64,000 nucleotides of DNA from Bradyrhizobium septentrionale. Lineage in GTDB: Bacteria; Pseudomonadota; Alphaproteobacteria; Rhizobiales; Xanthobacteraceae. The notes beneath the pieces were generated by a model that saw only the letters and a list, made by a program, of their open reading frames with translations, did not search any database and was not told the DNA's origin. Shown piece by piece: positions 42,627-50,911 of the stretch. The stretch covers positions 3,552,501 through 3,616,500 of the forward strand of contig NZ_CP088285.1 in the NCBI RefSeq assembly GCF_011516645.4, in the 5' to 3' direction. Every line of letters begins with the position of its first letter. Within the stretch, counting starts at the first letter, position 1. The position numbers were made by a program, and so were the translations under genes.

Positions 42627-44027
42627 TCAGTTCCGCGCATTCTTCGCCGCTTCCCGCCCGGCGACGCGGCCGAACACGCTGCCGATGGTCATGCCGATGC
42701 CGGCGGCGTAGCCCTTGCCGAGCACGTTGCCGGCCATGATCTCGCCGGCGGCGAACATGTTGGCGGACGACTTGCCGTCCTTCATCAGCATCCGCGATTG
42801 CCTGTTCACGCGGGTGCCGAGATAGGTGAAGGTGATGCCGGGCCGCACCGGATAGGCGAGATAGGGCGGCGTCTCGATCCTGCGCGCCCAATGCGTCTTC
42901 GCCGGTGTGATCCCTTCCGTGCGGCAGTCGTCGAGGATGGTGTGGTCGAACGTGCCGGGCTGCACCGCAGCGTTGAACCCGGTGATGGTCTGTTCCAGTG
43001 CGGCGGCGTCGAGCTCGAGCTTGCCGGCGAGTTCGGCAATCGTCGCGCCTGCGATCGGCGGAAACAGCGTCGGCATGAAGCTCGTCACGACAGTCGAGTC
43101 GAAGATGATGTAGGCGATCTGGTCCGGCTGCGCCGCGACCAGGCGGCCCCAGATCGCATAGCGCTTCGGCCAGATGTCCTCGCCCTCGTCGTAGAAGCGC
43201 TCGGCATGCTTGTTGACGACGATGCCGAACACGACCGAATCGTGACGGGTAATGATGCCGCCGTCGAATTTCGGTGCGCGCGCGTCGATCGCTACCGCAT
43301 GGCACTGCGTGGGATCGCCGATCTCCTGCACGCCCTTGGCCAGCAGCATCTTCAGAATCGCGCCGCGATTATACGGCGTGCCGCGGATCAGGAAATTGTC
43401 GGCGGCCTCGCCCCAATATTGCTTCAGCCATTCGATATTGGCCTCGAAGCCGCCGGCGGCCGCGACCAGTGTCGAGGCGCGCACCTCGGTCCTGCCGCCG
43501 ACCGGCTGCTTCAGCTGCGCCGAGAGGAACATGCCGTCCTCGATCTTGAGATCGATCACCTCGGCATCGTAGAGGATGTCGACGCCGAGCTCCTCGGCTG
43601 TGCGATACAGCGCGTTCAGCATCGCGCGGCCGCCGCCGAGGAAGAACGAATTGGTGCGGCCGAGGCTCAAGGTGCCGCCGAGCGAGGGCTGCCAGCGCAC
43701 GCCCTGTTCGACGATCCAGTTCAAGATGTCCTTGGACTCGTGGATCATGAAGCGGGCCAGTTCCTCGTCGGTCTGGCCGCCGGTCACCAGCAGCAAATCC
43801 TGCCAGAATTCCTCCTCGGTGTAGGGACCGGTAAGGATCTCGGTCGCCGCGTCATGGGCGCAGCGCATGTTGCGGGTGTGGCGGGTGTTGCCGCCGCGGT
43901 AGAATTTTGGCGCGCCTTCCAGCACCAGCACGGAAGCGCCGGCGCGCCGTGCGCTGATCGCAGCACAGAGCGCGGCGTTGCCGCCGCCGATCACCAGCAC
44001 GTCGAACCTGCGCGTCAGATCAACCAT
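42627..44027 (-). CDS. tcuA: FAD-dependent tricarballylate dehydrogenase TcuA
   Basis: 466 residues. FDVLVIGGGNAALCAAISARRAGASVLVLE is the FAD Rossmann strand, with GGNTRHTRNMR typical of TcuA/fumarate-reductase flavoproteins; the C-terminus LGKGYAAGIGMTIGSVFGRVAGREAA closes the FAD site. TcuA oxidises tricarballylate to cis-aconitate. Neighbours tcuB, an MFS carrier and a LysR gene form the usual tcu set. Other FAD dicarboxylate dehydrogenases are possible but context supports this call. Confidence 0.85.
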   Translation of the reverse strand: MVDLTRRFDVLVIGGGNAALCAAISARRAGASVLVLEGAPKFYRGGNTRHTRNMRCAHDAATEILTGPYTEEEFWQDLLLVTGGQTDEELARFMIHESKDILNWIVEQGVRWQPSLGGTLSLGRTNSFFLGGGRAMLNALYRTAEELGVDILYDAEVIDLKIEDGMFLSAQLKQPVGGRTEVRASTLVAAAGGFEANIEWLKQYWGEAADNFLIRGTPYNRGAILKMLLAKGVQEIGDPTQCHAVAIDARAPKFDGGIITRHDSVVFGIVVNKHAERFYDEGEDIWPKRYAIWGRLVAAQPDQIAYIIFDSTVVTSFMPTLFPPIAGATIAELAGKLELDAAALEQTITGFNAAVQPGTFDHTILDDCRTEGITPAKTHWARRIETPPYLAYPVRPGITFTYLGTRVNRQSRMLMKDGKSSANMFAAGEIMAGNVLGKGYAAGIGMTIGSVFGRVAGREAAKNARN

Positions 44028-44107
44028 GCGCTCTTGTTATCGTTGTTGGCATGGAAAGCAACATGCCGGGGCAGGCGATCGGCCTGCCCCAGATGCAATG
44101 CAGACGA

Positions 44108-45418
44108 TCACGCCGCGACCGTCGCGCGCTGCTCGATGGTCTGGCCGTCGCGATAGACGATCAGCGCGGCAACAATGCCGAGCACGGCCGCGCACATCAG
44201 CCAGTAGCCGGGCGAAGCCTTGTCGCCGGTCTGCTGGATCAGCCAGGTCGAGGCGAACGGCGTGAAGGTGCCGAACAGCCCGGCCGCCAGCGCAAAGGCC
44301 AGCGAGAAGCAGGTGGTGCGGACATGCGCCGGCACGATCTCGACCAGAGAGCCCAGCATGGTGCCGCTGTAGACGCCGAAATAGAACGAGAACATCATCT
44401 CGACCGCCAGCATCTTGCCGAAGCTTGGATTGGTCACCAGCCAGTGCAGCGCCGGATAGGCCGTCACCAGCGACAGGCCGGCGATCGCCAGCAGTACCGG
44501 CTTGCGGCCGATCCGGTCCGACAGCGCGCCGCCGACCGGATTCCAGATGAAGTTGGTCACTGCGACCAGCAACGTCACCAGCAGCGCATCCTGGGTCGAG
44601 AGCTTCAGCACGGCCTTGCCGAAGGTCGGCGTGTAGACGGTGACGAAGTAGAACGTCGTGGTGGTCAACACCGCGATCATCATGCCGAGGATGACGATGC
44701 GCCAGTTGGCGAGCGCCGAGGCAAACACCTCGCTTGCCGTCGGATGCGTCTTCATCGCCAGGAATGCCGGGGTCTCCTCCAGCGTCCGGCGCAGGAAGAA
44801 GATCACCGGGATGATCAGGCAGCCGACGAAGAACGGGATGCGCCAGCCCCAGTCCGCGACGGTTGCGGCCGGCATGCTCTCGCTCAGGATGAAGCCGAGG
44901 ATCGAGGCGACGAAGATCGCGACCTGCTGGCTCGCCGACTGGAACGAGGTGTAGAAGCCGCGGTTGCCGGGCGTGGCAATCTCCGCGAGGTACACCGAGA
45001 CGCCGCCGAGCTCGACGCCGGCGGAGAAGCCCTGCAGCAGGCGGGCAAGCAGGACGATGATCGGAGCGGCAATGCCGATGCTTGCATAGGTCGGGCAGAT
45101 CGCGATCACCACGGTGCCGACCGCCATGATCGCCAGCGTCACTATCAGGCCCTTGCGGCGGCCGATCTTGTCGATGTAGGCGCCGAGCACGATGGCGCCG
45201 ACCGGGCGCATCAGGGCGCCGAGCCAGAACACACCGAAAGCATTGAGCAGCGCCGCGGTCTCGTTCTCGGAGGGGAAGAAGGCCTTGGCGATCAGGGGCG
45301 CATAGAAGCCGAACAGGAAGAAGTCGAATTGCTCGAGGAAATTGCCGCTGGTCGCGCGCAGGATGGCGCCAAGACGCGACTTGATTTGCGGGACTTGTGG
45401 TGAACTCGACTGCGACAT
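44108..45418 (-). CDS. tcuC: MFS metabolite:proton symporter (TcuC/citrate carrier-like)
   Basis: 436 residues, twelve membrane segments. [24 protein letters not shown] at the start and [21 protein letters not shown] (the MFS loop 2-3 motif) are those of the MHS family of citrate/alpha-ketoglutarate symporters, and [20 protein letters not shown] is also typical. ATG at 45418 with GGGGAAGGAAAAGG upstream. It probably imports tricarballylate or a related tricarboxylate for TcuA/TcuB. Confidence 0.83.
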   Translation of the reverse strand: MSQSSSPQVPQIKSRLGAILRATSGNFLEQFDFFLFGFYAPLIAKAFFPSENETAALLNAFGVFWLGALMRPVGAIVLGAYIDKIGRRKGLIVTLAIMAVGTVVIAICPTYASIGIAAPIIVLLARLLQGFSAGVELGGVSVYLAEIATPGNRGFYTSFQSASQQVAIFVASILGFILSESMPAATVADWGWRIPFFVGCLIIPVIFFLRRTLEETPAFLAMKTHPTASEVFASALANWRIVILGMMIAVLTTTTFYFVTVYTPTFGKAVLKLSTQDALLVTLLVAVTNFIWNPVGGALSDRIGRKPVLLAIAGLSLVTAYPALHWLVTNPSFGKMLAVEMMFSFYFGVYSGTMLGSLVEIVPAHVRTTCFSLAFALAAGLFGTFTPFASTWLIQQTGDKASPGYWLMCAAVLGIVAALIVYRDGQTIEQRATVAA

Positions 45419-45621
45419 AACGCCTTTTCCTTCCCCGAAACAAAAGGGCCGGCGAAAATTGTCTCGCCAGCCAAGGCAGTTACCCTGCCATGTGCGGCAA
45501 TTTGGCACGCCTGTCCGGCGCGACCAACCCCGAAATCGCGCCGCCGCCATCGGAAAAAAGCCGTAGGTGGAAATCTGGTGGAACCGCTTTCGAGCGGAGC
45601 TTGAGCGCAGCGTACGCCGCT

Positions 45622-46521
45622 TCAAGGCGCGGTATGTGCCGCGGCGCCGAGCCAGGACCGGAACGCGGAGAGTTTTGGCGTATCGGCGCGCCCCTGCGGC
45701 GACACCAGATAGAAGCCGGCATCCGCCGGCAGCGCGATCTTGAAGGGAACCACGAGCCGGCCCTTGGTGATGTCGTCCTGCACATAGGAGGTGCGGCCCA
45801 TCGCGATGCCGATCCCGTCGATCGCGGCCTGGAGCGTCACGAACAGGAGGTCGAACGTCACGCCCGGCTGTTTGGAGACGTCGGTCGGCAGACCCGCCGC
45901 GGTCAGCCACAGCCGCCAATCGTCGCTGTTGGCGTTGCTGGTGTGCAACAGCACGTGATCCCTGAGATCCTCGGGGCAGTTGAGCGGCTTGCTTCCCTGC
46001 AGCAGCGAGGGGCTGCACACCGGAAACAGCTCGTCCGCCATCAGCCAGTCCGCGCGCAGGCCGGCCCATTGGCCGCGGCCGTAGCGAATCGCGGCGTCGA
46101 CCTTGTCGCGGTGGAAATCGACCAGACTGGTCGAGGTGGTGATGCGGACGTCGATGCCGGGATGCGCCTCCTGGAATGCCGACAGCCGCGGCAGCAGCCA
46201 TTTGGCGGCGAGCGACGCCAAGGTCGAGACCGTCAGCACGTGATCGTCGTCCCGGCGCAGCAGCCGATCGGTCGCGAGCCGGAGGTCGTTGAAGGCGGCG
46301 CGGACGCCGGGAAGGTATTCGGCGGCCTCCGGCGTCAGGCTCAGCGACCGGTTCTGGCGGATGAACAGGCGGACGCCGAGTTCCTCCTCGAGCCGCCGGA
46401 TCTGATGGCTGATCGCGGTCTGGGTCACGTTCAGTTCGGACGCCGCCAGCGTGAAGCTCATATGCCGCGCGGCGGCCTCGAATGCCCTCAGGCCGTTCAG
46501 CGAAGGCAGGCGGCTGGTCAT
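45622..46521 (-). CDS. LysR-type regulator, GcvA-like (probable regulator of the tcu genes)
   Basis: 299 residues. [47 protein letters not shown] (residues 6-52, the HTH with helix [20 protein letters not shown]) and an effector domain ending in the short GcvA type. It lies upstream of the carrier and tcuAB on the same strand rather than divergent. TcuR of Salmonella is a LysR regulator in the same context, so it is inferred to control this set in response to tricarballylate or a tricarboxylate. Confidence 0.85.
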   Translation of the reverse strand: MTSRLPSLNGLRAFEAAARHMSFTLAASELNVTQTAISHQIRRLEEELGVRLFIRQNRSLSLTPEAAEYLPGVRAAFNDLRLATDRLLRRDDDHVLTVSTLASLAAKWLLPRLSAFQEAHPGIDVRITTSTSLVDFHRDKVDAAIRYGRGQWAGLRADWLMADELFPVCSPSLLQGSKPLNCPEDLRDHVLLHTSNANSDDWRLWLTAAGLPTDVSKQPGVTFDLLFVTLQAAIDGIGIAMGRTSYVQDDITKGRLVVPFKIALPADAGFYLVSPQGRADTPKLSAFRSWLGAAAHTAP

Positions 46522-46639
46522 GCCAGAAAGGTCTCCTAATGCATGACGTTAATTCATGCGAAGCGGTACAAAGTGTCGTTTGTGAACAGGCCGAATAGCT
46601 CCGATATTACCGCCAACAGGTTACCGATAGGAGCCGCAA

Positions 46640-46857
46640 ATGTCCATTTTCACCCATGAATCGATGACAAATCATCATACGCCCGATCATCATGCATCGG
46701 GCTGCTGAACCAGGTCGGCGAGACGCTGCATGTCTGGTGGGAGCGCTACGAGCGCCGCCGCGAGCTGTCGCAGTGGACGGAGCGCGACCTGCACGACATC
46801 GGCATGTCCCGCAGCGACATCGTGTTCGAGACCGACAAGCCGTTCTGGCGGGCCTGA
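46640..46857 (+). pseudogene. DUF1127 small protein gene with a one-base deletion
   Basis: From the ATG at 46640 (AGGAG upstream) the frame reads SIFTHESMTNHHTPDHHAS and then stops at TGA (46706-46708). The DUF1127 domain continues in another frame: LLNQVGETLHVWWERYERRR, then LSQWTERDLHDIGMSRSDI, FETDKPFWRA and a stop at 46855. Adding one C in GGC-TGC-TG near 46703 joins the halves into about 72 residues. The domain frame alone has no ATG, GTG or TTG start. Some DUF1127 proteins affect RNA turnover and phosphate/carbon responses; no role assigned here. Confidence 0.7.
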
Positions 46858-46927
46858 GAAGGACGCCGTCGCCGGCGCCGCCTCGATGGAGGGGCGCCGG
46901 CCAATTTCTTCACCCGAGGAGCGTGTC

Positions 46928-47551
46928 ATGGTTGCGCTGCATCTCGACGATCTCAAGCAATACTCTGACGTGCTGCGCGCCAAGGACGGCAGCGAGATCA
47001 AGGTGCGCTTCGTCGAGCCGCGCGACCGCGAAGAGCTGCAGAACTACATCCGATCGCTTTCCGCGGGGTCCCGTTACAACCGCTTCCTGGGCGCACTGAG
47101 CGAGCTGCCGAAGACGGAGCTCGAGCGTTTCATTCATGTCGGCGAGGCTGACCGGTTCACGGTGGTCGCGACGATGCTGGTCGATGGTTTCGAAACCATC
47201 GTCGGCGAAGCCCGCTATGCCTTCCATGCCGATACGTCGAGCGTCGAGTTCGGCCTGTCGATCGATGACCGGTGGCAGGGCCACGGCATTGGCAAGGCGC
47301 TTCTGAAGAATCTCGAATGCCGCGCGGCGTCCCTCGGAGCCGAGCGCATTTTTGGCGACACGCTGCGTTCCAATGCGACGATGATCGGGCTCGCCCGCAA
47401 GTCCGACTATGCCTTTATGCAAAGCCCCGGCGACTGGAAGCTGGTGCGCTTCGCGAAAGAGATCCACGTCGAGCCGCAAGACATTCCCTGTGCCAGCTGG
47501 CGGCTTGCCGCCACTTCCCGCTTGGCCGCGATGTCCTCGCTTGCGGTTTGA
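46928..47551 (+). CDS. GNAT-family acetyltransferase
   Basis: 207 residues from the ATG at 46928 with GAGGAGCG upstream; a longer frame from 46730 only overlaps the DUF1127 region. SAGSRYNRFLGALSELPKTEL is the signature of the Pat-like GNAT branch and VEFGLSIDDRWQGHGIGKALL the acetyl-CoA binding helix (Q-x-x-G-x-G). It may acetylate a protein or small molecule. Followed by a strong terminator. Confidence 0.82.
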   Translation: MVALHLDDLKQYSDVLRAKDGSEIKVRFVEPRDREELQNYIRSLSAGSRYNRFLGALSELPKTELERFIHVGEADRFTVVATMLVDGFETIVGEARYAFHADTSSVEFGLSIDDRWQGHGIGKALLKNLECRAASLGAERIFGDTLRSNATMIGLARKSDYAFMQSPGDWKLVRFAKEIHVEPQDIPCASWRLAATSRLAAMSSLAV

Positions 47552-47558
47552 CTGACTA

Positions 47559-47600
47559 GGCCCGGTTCTGGCCTCCCCAGAACCGGGCCCTTTTCTTTTT
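47559..47600 (+). terminator. Rho-independent terminator
   Basis: Stem GGCCCGGTTCTGG / CCAGAACCGGGCC with a short loop, followed by TTTTCTTTTT at 47591-47600. It begins eight bases after the GNAT stop codon. Confidence 0.88.
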
Positions 47601-47650
47601 GATCTTGCTCTGATCCCGTTGGCTCTATCCGGGCTACGCTTTTTCCTTGC

Positions 47651-47685
47651 CTCTCCCCCTGTGGGAGAGGCCGTAGCGCGGTCCT
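47651..47685. repeat. CCTCTCCCC-family repeat, left part, split by IS481-family element
   Basis: CCTCTCCCCCTGTGGGAGAGG hairpin (47651-47671). The rest of the element, with GGGTGAGG, CCCTCACCC and ACCTCTCCCACAAGGGGAG, is at 49011-49121 beyond the IS. Same family as 56171-56310. Confidence 0.6.
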
Positions 47686-48979
47686 AACCGGCTACATAGG
47701 TAACAGAATAGACCGGCGACATAGGTAACGGGTCAACTGATCGGCAAGGAGGAACTTGCCGATGGGGTGGATGGAGACCTGTGCTGTGGATGAACGGATG
47801 CGGTTTGTGGTGGCGGCACAAAAGCACGAGGAGTCGTTTGCGGCGGTGTGCCGGCGGTTCGGAGTGAGCCGTCGGGTGGGCTACAAATGGCTTGCACGGT
47901 TCGAGGAAGAAGGCGCGGCCGGACTGTTCGATCGTCCGCGAGCTCCGCTGCATCGTCCACAAAGCGTTGCGGAGAAGATCGCTGAGCGCTGCCTTGAGGT
48001 GCGTCGGGCGCATCCTAGCTGGGGGCCGATCAAGGTGCTGGCCTTTCTCGAACGGAAGTCACCTCGGACGGCATGGCCCGCGGCAAGCACGATCGGCGAG
48101 CTGTTCGATCGTGAGGGGCTGACGGTGAAGCGCAAGCTGCGCCGGCGCGGGCCGCCCTCGAGCGCGCCCTTTGCCGGTTGCGAGGCGGCCAACGACGTCT
48201 GGTGCATCGACTTCAAGGGCTGGTTCCTGACCGGGGACGGCATGCGCTGCGAACCGCTGACGCTCACCGATGCCTATAGCCGCTATCTGCTGCGCTGCCA
48301 GGCCTTGGCACGCACCGACACGGATCATGTCTGGCCTGTGCTGGACGCTGCGTTGCGCGAGTTTGGGTTGCCACTCTACATGCGCTCGGACAACGGCTCG
48401 CCGTTTGCCTCGCGCGGCGCCGGAGGATTGTCACGACTGTCGGTCAAGCTGATCAAAGCCGGCGTGACGCCGGAGCGCATTGCACCGGGCAAACCTCAGC
48501 AGAACGGCCGCCATGAGCGGATGCATCTGACGCTGCTGCAAGACGTTGCCAATCCGCCGGCTCCCACCATGCGCGAGCAGCTCAAGCGCTTGCACAGCTT
48601 CCAGCATCTCTACAACGAAGAGCGTCCTCACCAATCGCTCGACAACGCCGCCAGCCGACCGTTACCAGGCCTCCTCGCGCCGCTTCGACGGTGTCTTGCG
48701 CAAGCCGGAATACGCTGACGGTCAGGACGTCCGCTCGGTCCGGCACAACGGAGAGATCAAGTGGTTGGGCAACACGATCTATATCAGCGAAGCGCTGATC
48801 GGTGAGCCCGTCGGCTTGGCCGAGGACCCGGACGGCTGGACCGTCAGCTATGGCCCGATCGTGCTCGGCACGATCGCCCATCGCGGTGACCAACTCCACA
48901 GCCCCAACAACAGACCTGAACGAAACGAGAATTGTGTTACCCATGTCGTCGGTCTGAACCGTTACCCATGTCGCCGGTT
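47686..48979. mobile_element. IS481-family insertion sequence with double terminal repeats
   Basis: About 1290 bases. The left end reads AACCGGCTACATAGGTAACA, then a second copy ACCGGCGACATAGGTAACG at 47712; the right end, read inward on the other strand, has AACCGGCGACATGGGTAACG and a second copy ACCGACGACATGGGTAAC. Each terminus therefore carries two copies of a roughly 20-base motif. No clear target duplication was found, so the outer bounds may be off by a few bases. It lies inside a palindromic repeat and its transposase is frameshifted. Confidence 0.78.
47756..48950 (+). pseudogene. IS481-family transposase, frameshifted near C-terminus
   Basis: The intact frame 47756-48718 gives HTH (ESFAAVCRRFGVSRRVGYKWLARF), then NDVWCIDFKGWFL (first Asp), YMRSDNGSPFAS (second Asp) and GRHERMHLTLLQD (Glu). 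Near 48636-48655 the frame changes: after LDNAA the family ending continues in another frame as PADRYQASSRRFDGVLRKPEY, then NGEIKWLGNTIYISEALIGEPVGL and PIVLGTI. One extra base explains it. Catalytic residues are before the shift, so partial function is conceivable. Confidence 0.72.
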
Positions 48980-49145
48980 GCTCAGCGCATGCAGCGTAGC
49001 GGAATGCGCTGCGGGTGAGGGGTGCAGCCTCTCGGCAAACTCGCTCTCACGGATAGACCTGAACCCTCACCCGGAATTCAAGCTGCGCTTGAATTCCGAC
49101 CTCTCCCACAAGGGGAGAGGTGTAGGGATCGCCGTGCGTGTCCGC

Positions 49146-49976
49146 CTATGAACCCCGGAACACCGGCTTGCGCTTCTCGATGAAGGCCTGCACCGCCTCC
49201 TTGTGATCGGCCGTCGTGGTGAGCCGGATCAACCGCTCGGCCTCATGGTCACGCGCGGCGGCGAAGTCGAACTGCAGCGCTTCGTCGAGATTGTCCTTCA
49301 TGTAGCGCAGCGCCAAAGTCGGGCCTTCGGCCATCGACTTCGCCAGTGCAAAGGCTTCGTCCTGCAGCGCCTCGTCCGGCACCACGCGATTGACCAGGCC
49401 GATTTGCTCGCATCTGACGGCATCGACCTTTTCCGAGGTGAACATCAATTCGCGGGCGCGCGAGGTGCCGACCAGCCGTGTCAACAGCCAGGCCATGCCG
49501 TAATCGCCGCTCAGCGCCACGCGCAGATATCCGGTCGAGATGAAGGCGGATTGTGCGGCGATCCTGATGTCGCAGGCCATCGCGATCGCAAGGCCCGCGC
49601 CGACCGCCGGACCGGGCAGCGCCGCAATGGTCGGCTTGCGCACCGAGGCGAGTGCGCCGGTCAGCAGGCGCTGGCGCTCCTGAAGGTCCGCGACCTTGTC
49701 CTCATAGGACATTTCGAGCTTCTTCGGGTCGCGATGCGCGCCCATGCCCTTGACGTTGCCGCCGGCGCAGAACGCCTTGCCGGCGCCGGTGACGAGCAGC
49801 ACGCCGACCTCGGGGTTCTCGCCGCAGGTCCGGATCATCGTACGCAGCGCCGGCGTCAGCGTGTCCGACAGCGAGTTGCGGGCATCCGGGCGGTTCAAGG
49901 TGATGATGGCGACGCGGTCGCGGATCACGCAGAGCAGCTCGTCGGTGCCGGTTTCGATCTTGATTTCGCTAGTCAT
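49146..49976 (-). CDS. Enoyl-CoA hydratase/isomerase family protein
   Basis: 276 residues. RVAIITLNRPDARNSLSDTL and GVLLVTGAGKAFCAGGNVKGMG are the crotonase CoA and oxyanion segments; AALPGPAVGAGLAIAMACDIRIAA holds the second oxyanion Gly. Likely hydrates or isomerises an enoyl-CoA in fatty-acid or aromatic breakdown. It is the first of several acyl-CoA genes here. Substrate unknown. Confidence 0.85.
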   Translation of the reverse strand: MTSEIKIETGTDELLCVIRDRVAIITLNRPDARNSLSDTLTPALRTMIRTCGENPEVGVLLVTGAGKAFCAGGNVKGMGAHRDPKKLEMSYEDKVADLQERQRLLTGALASVRKPTIAALPGPAVGAGLAIAMACDIRIAAQSAFISTGYLRVALSGDYGMAWLLTRLVGTSRARELMFTSEKVDAVRCEQIGLVNRVVPDEALQDEAFALAKSMAEGPTLALRYMKDNLDEALQFDFAAARDHEAERLIRLTTTADHKEAVQAFIEKRKPVFRGS

Positions 49977-50002
49977 GTTTCCCCCGCGGGTTCAGTTGTT
50001 GT

Positions 50003-50085
50003 CGTCATTGCGAGGAGCGAAGCGACGAAGCAATCCATCTTCCCCGAGATGAGGCATGGATTGCTTCGCTCCGCTCGCAATGACG
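50003..50085. repeat. Palindromic intergenic repeat, CGTCATTGCGAG family
   Basis: CGTCATTGCGAGGAGCGAAG ... GCAATCCAT facing ATGGATTGC ... CTCGCAATGACG, long near-perfect arms. Lies between two minus-strand genes (SDR and enoyl-CoA hydratase). Confidence 0.75.
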
Positions 50086-50138
50086 GACGTGGCGGCAGCT
50101 GATATCCAACCTACGCCTTAGAGATGATCTCCGTCATC

Positions 50139-50840
50139 TCAAAACTTCTCAACCCAGGGCCGCAATTCCAGCTCCCAGGTCCAGGCGCTGCGCGGCTGTT
50201 GCAGCACGTTCCAGTAGCTCAGCGCAATCGCGTCGGGATCGAGCATCGAATCCGGGCGGTCGGCGGGCTCGGTGCGGGCGGCGCTGCGGATGCCGCCGTC
50301 GATCACGAAATGCGCGACATGGATGCCCTGCGGCGACAGTTCCCGCGCCATGCTCTGCGCCAGCCCGCGCAATGCGAACTTGCCCATCGCGAACGGCGCC
50401 GATTGCGCATAGCCCTTGACGCTGGCGGAGGCGCCGGTGAACAGGATCGCGCCTTTCTTGCTGGGCAGCATGCGCTTCGCCGCTTCCTGCGCCACCAGGA
50501 AGCCGCCGAACGCCGAGACCGCGATCGCCCGCTCGACCTCGGAGGGGACGAGTTCAACGAAGGGTCCACGCGAGCGGCCGGAGGCGTTGTAGACCACGAG
50601 ATCAGGGGTTCCGATCTCGCGCTCGACGAGGCCGAACAGACGCTCGACATCCTCGGCCTTGGTGGCATCGCAGGCATAGGCGCGCGCGCCGGTTTCGGTG
50701 CAGAGCGCGCCGAGCTTCTCGATGCTGCGGGCGCCCAGCGCCACGCGAATTCCCTCCCGCGAAAATAGCCGTGTCAGCGAGGCGCTGAGGCCCTCGCCAG
50801 CGCCGACGATCAGGGCGATCTTGTATTTTGGAATATCCAT
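50139..50840 (-). CDS. SDR-family oxidoreductase-like protein lacking the active-site Tyr
   Basis: 233 residues. IALIVGAGEGLSASLTRLF is the dinucleotide loop (GxGxGL) and VVYNASGRSRG the NAxG-like strand. At the active site the sequence is GASASVKGYAQSAPFAMGKFAL: Ser138/140 and Lys154 are in place but the catalytic Tyr of YxxxK is Phe150. The fold is certain; oxidoreductase activity is doubtful or follows another mechanism. Divergent from the acyl-CoA dehydrogenase gene, with starts only about 70 bases apart. Confidence 0.82.
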   Translation of the reverse strand: MDIPKYKIALIVGAGEGLSASLTRLFSREGIRVALGARSIEKLGALCTETGARAYACDATKAEDVERLFGLVEREIGTPDLVVYNASGRSRGPFVELVPSEVERAIAVSAFGGFLVAQEAAKRMLPSKKGAILFTGASASVKGYAQSAPFAMGKFALRGLAQSMARELSPQGIHVAHFVIDGGIRSAARTEPADRPDSMLDPDAIALSYWNVLQQPRSAWTWELELRPWVEKF

Positions 50841-50911
50841 TGGGCTTTCCTTTGCTCGGCCGGAGGAGGATAGTCGTGCTCAAACAAATGAGAAGCGAAG
50901 CCGGGAATTCA

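Noticed and set aside
46730..46927. Extension of the GNAT gene upstream to 46730
   Set aside because: The added residues are Ser/Ala/Arg-rich and are an out-of-frame reading of the DUF1127 domain; the ATG at 46928 has its own Shine-Dalgarno.
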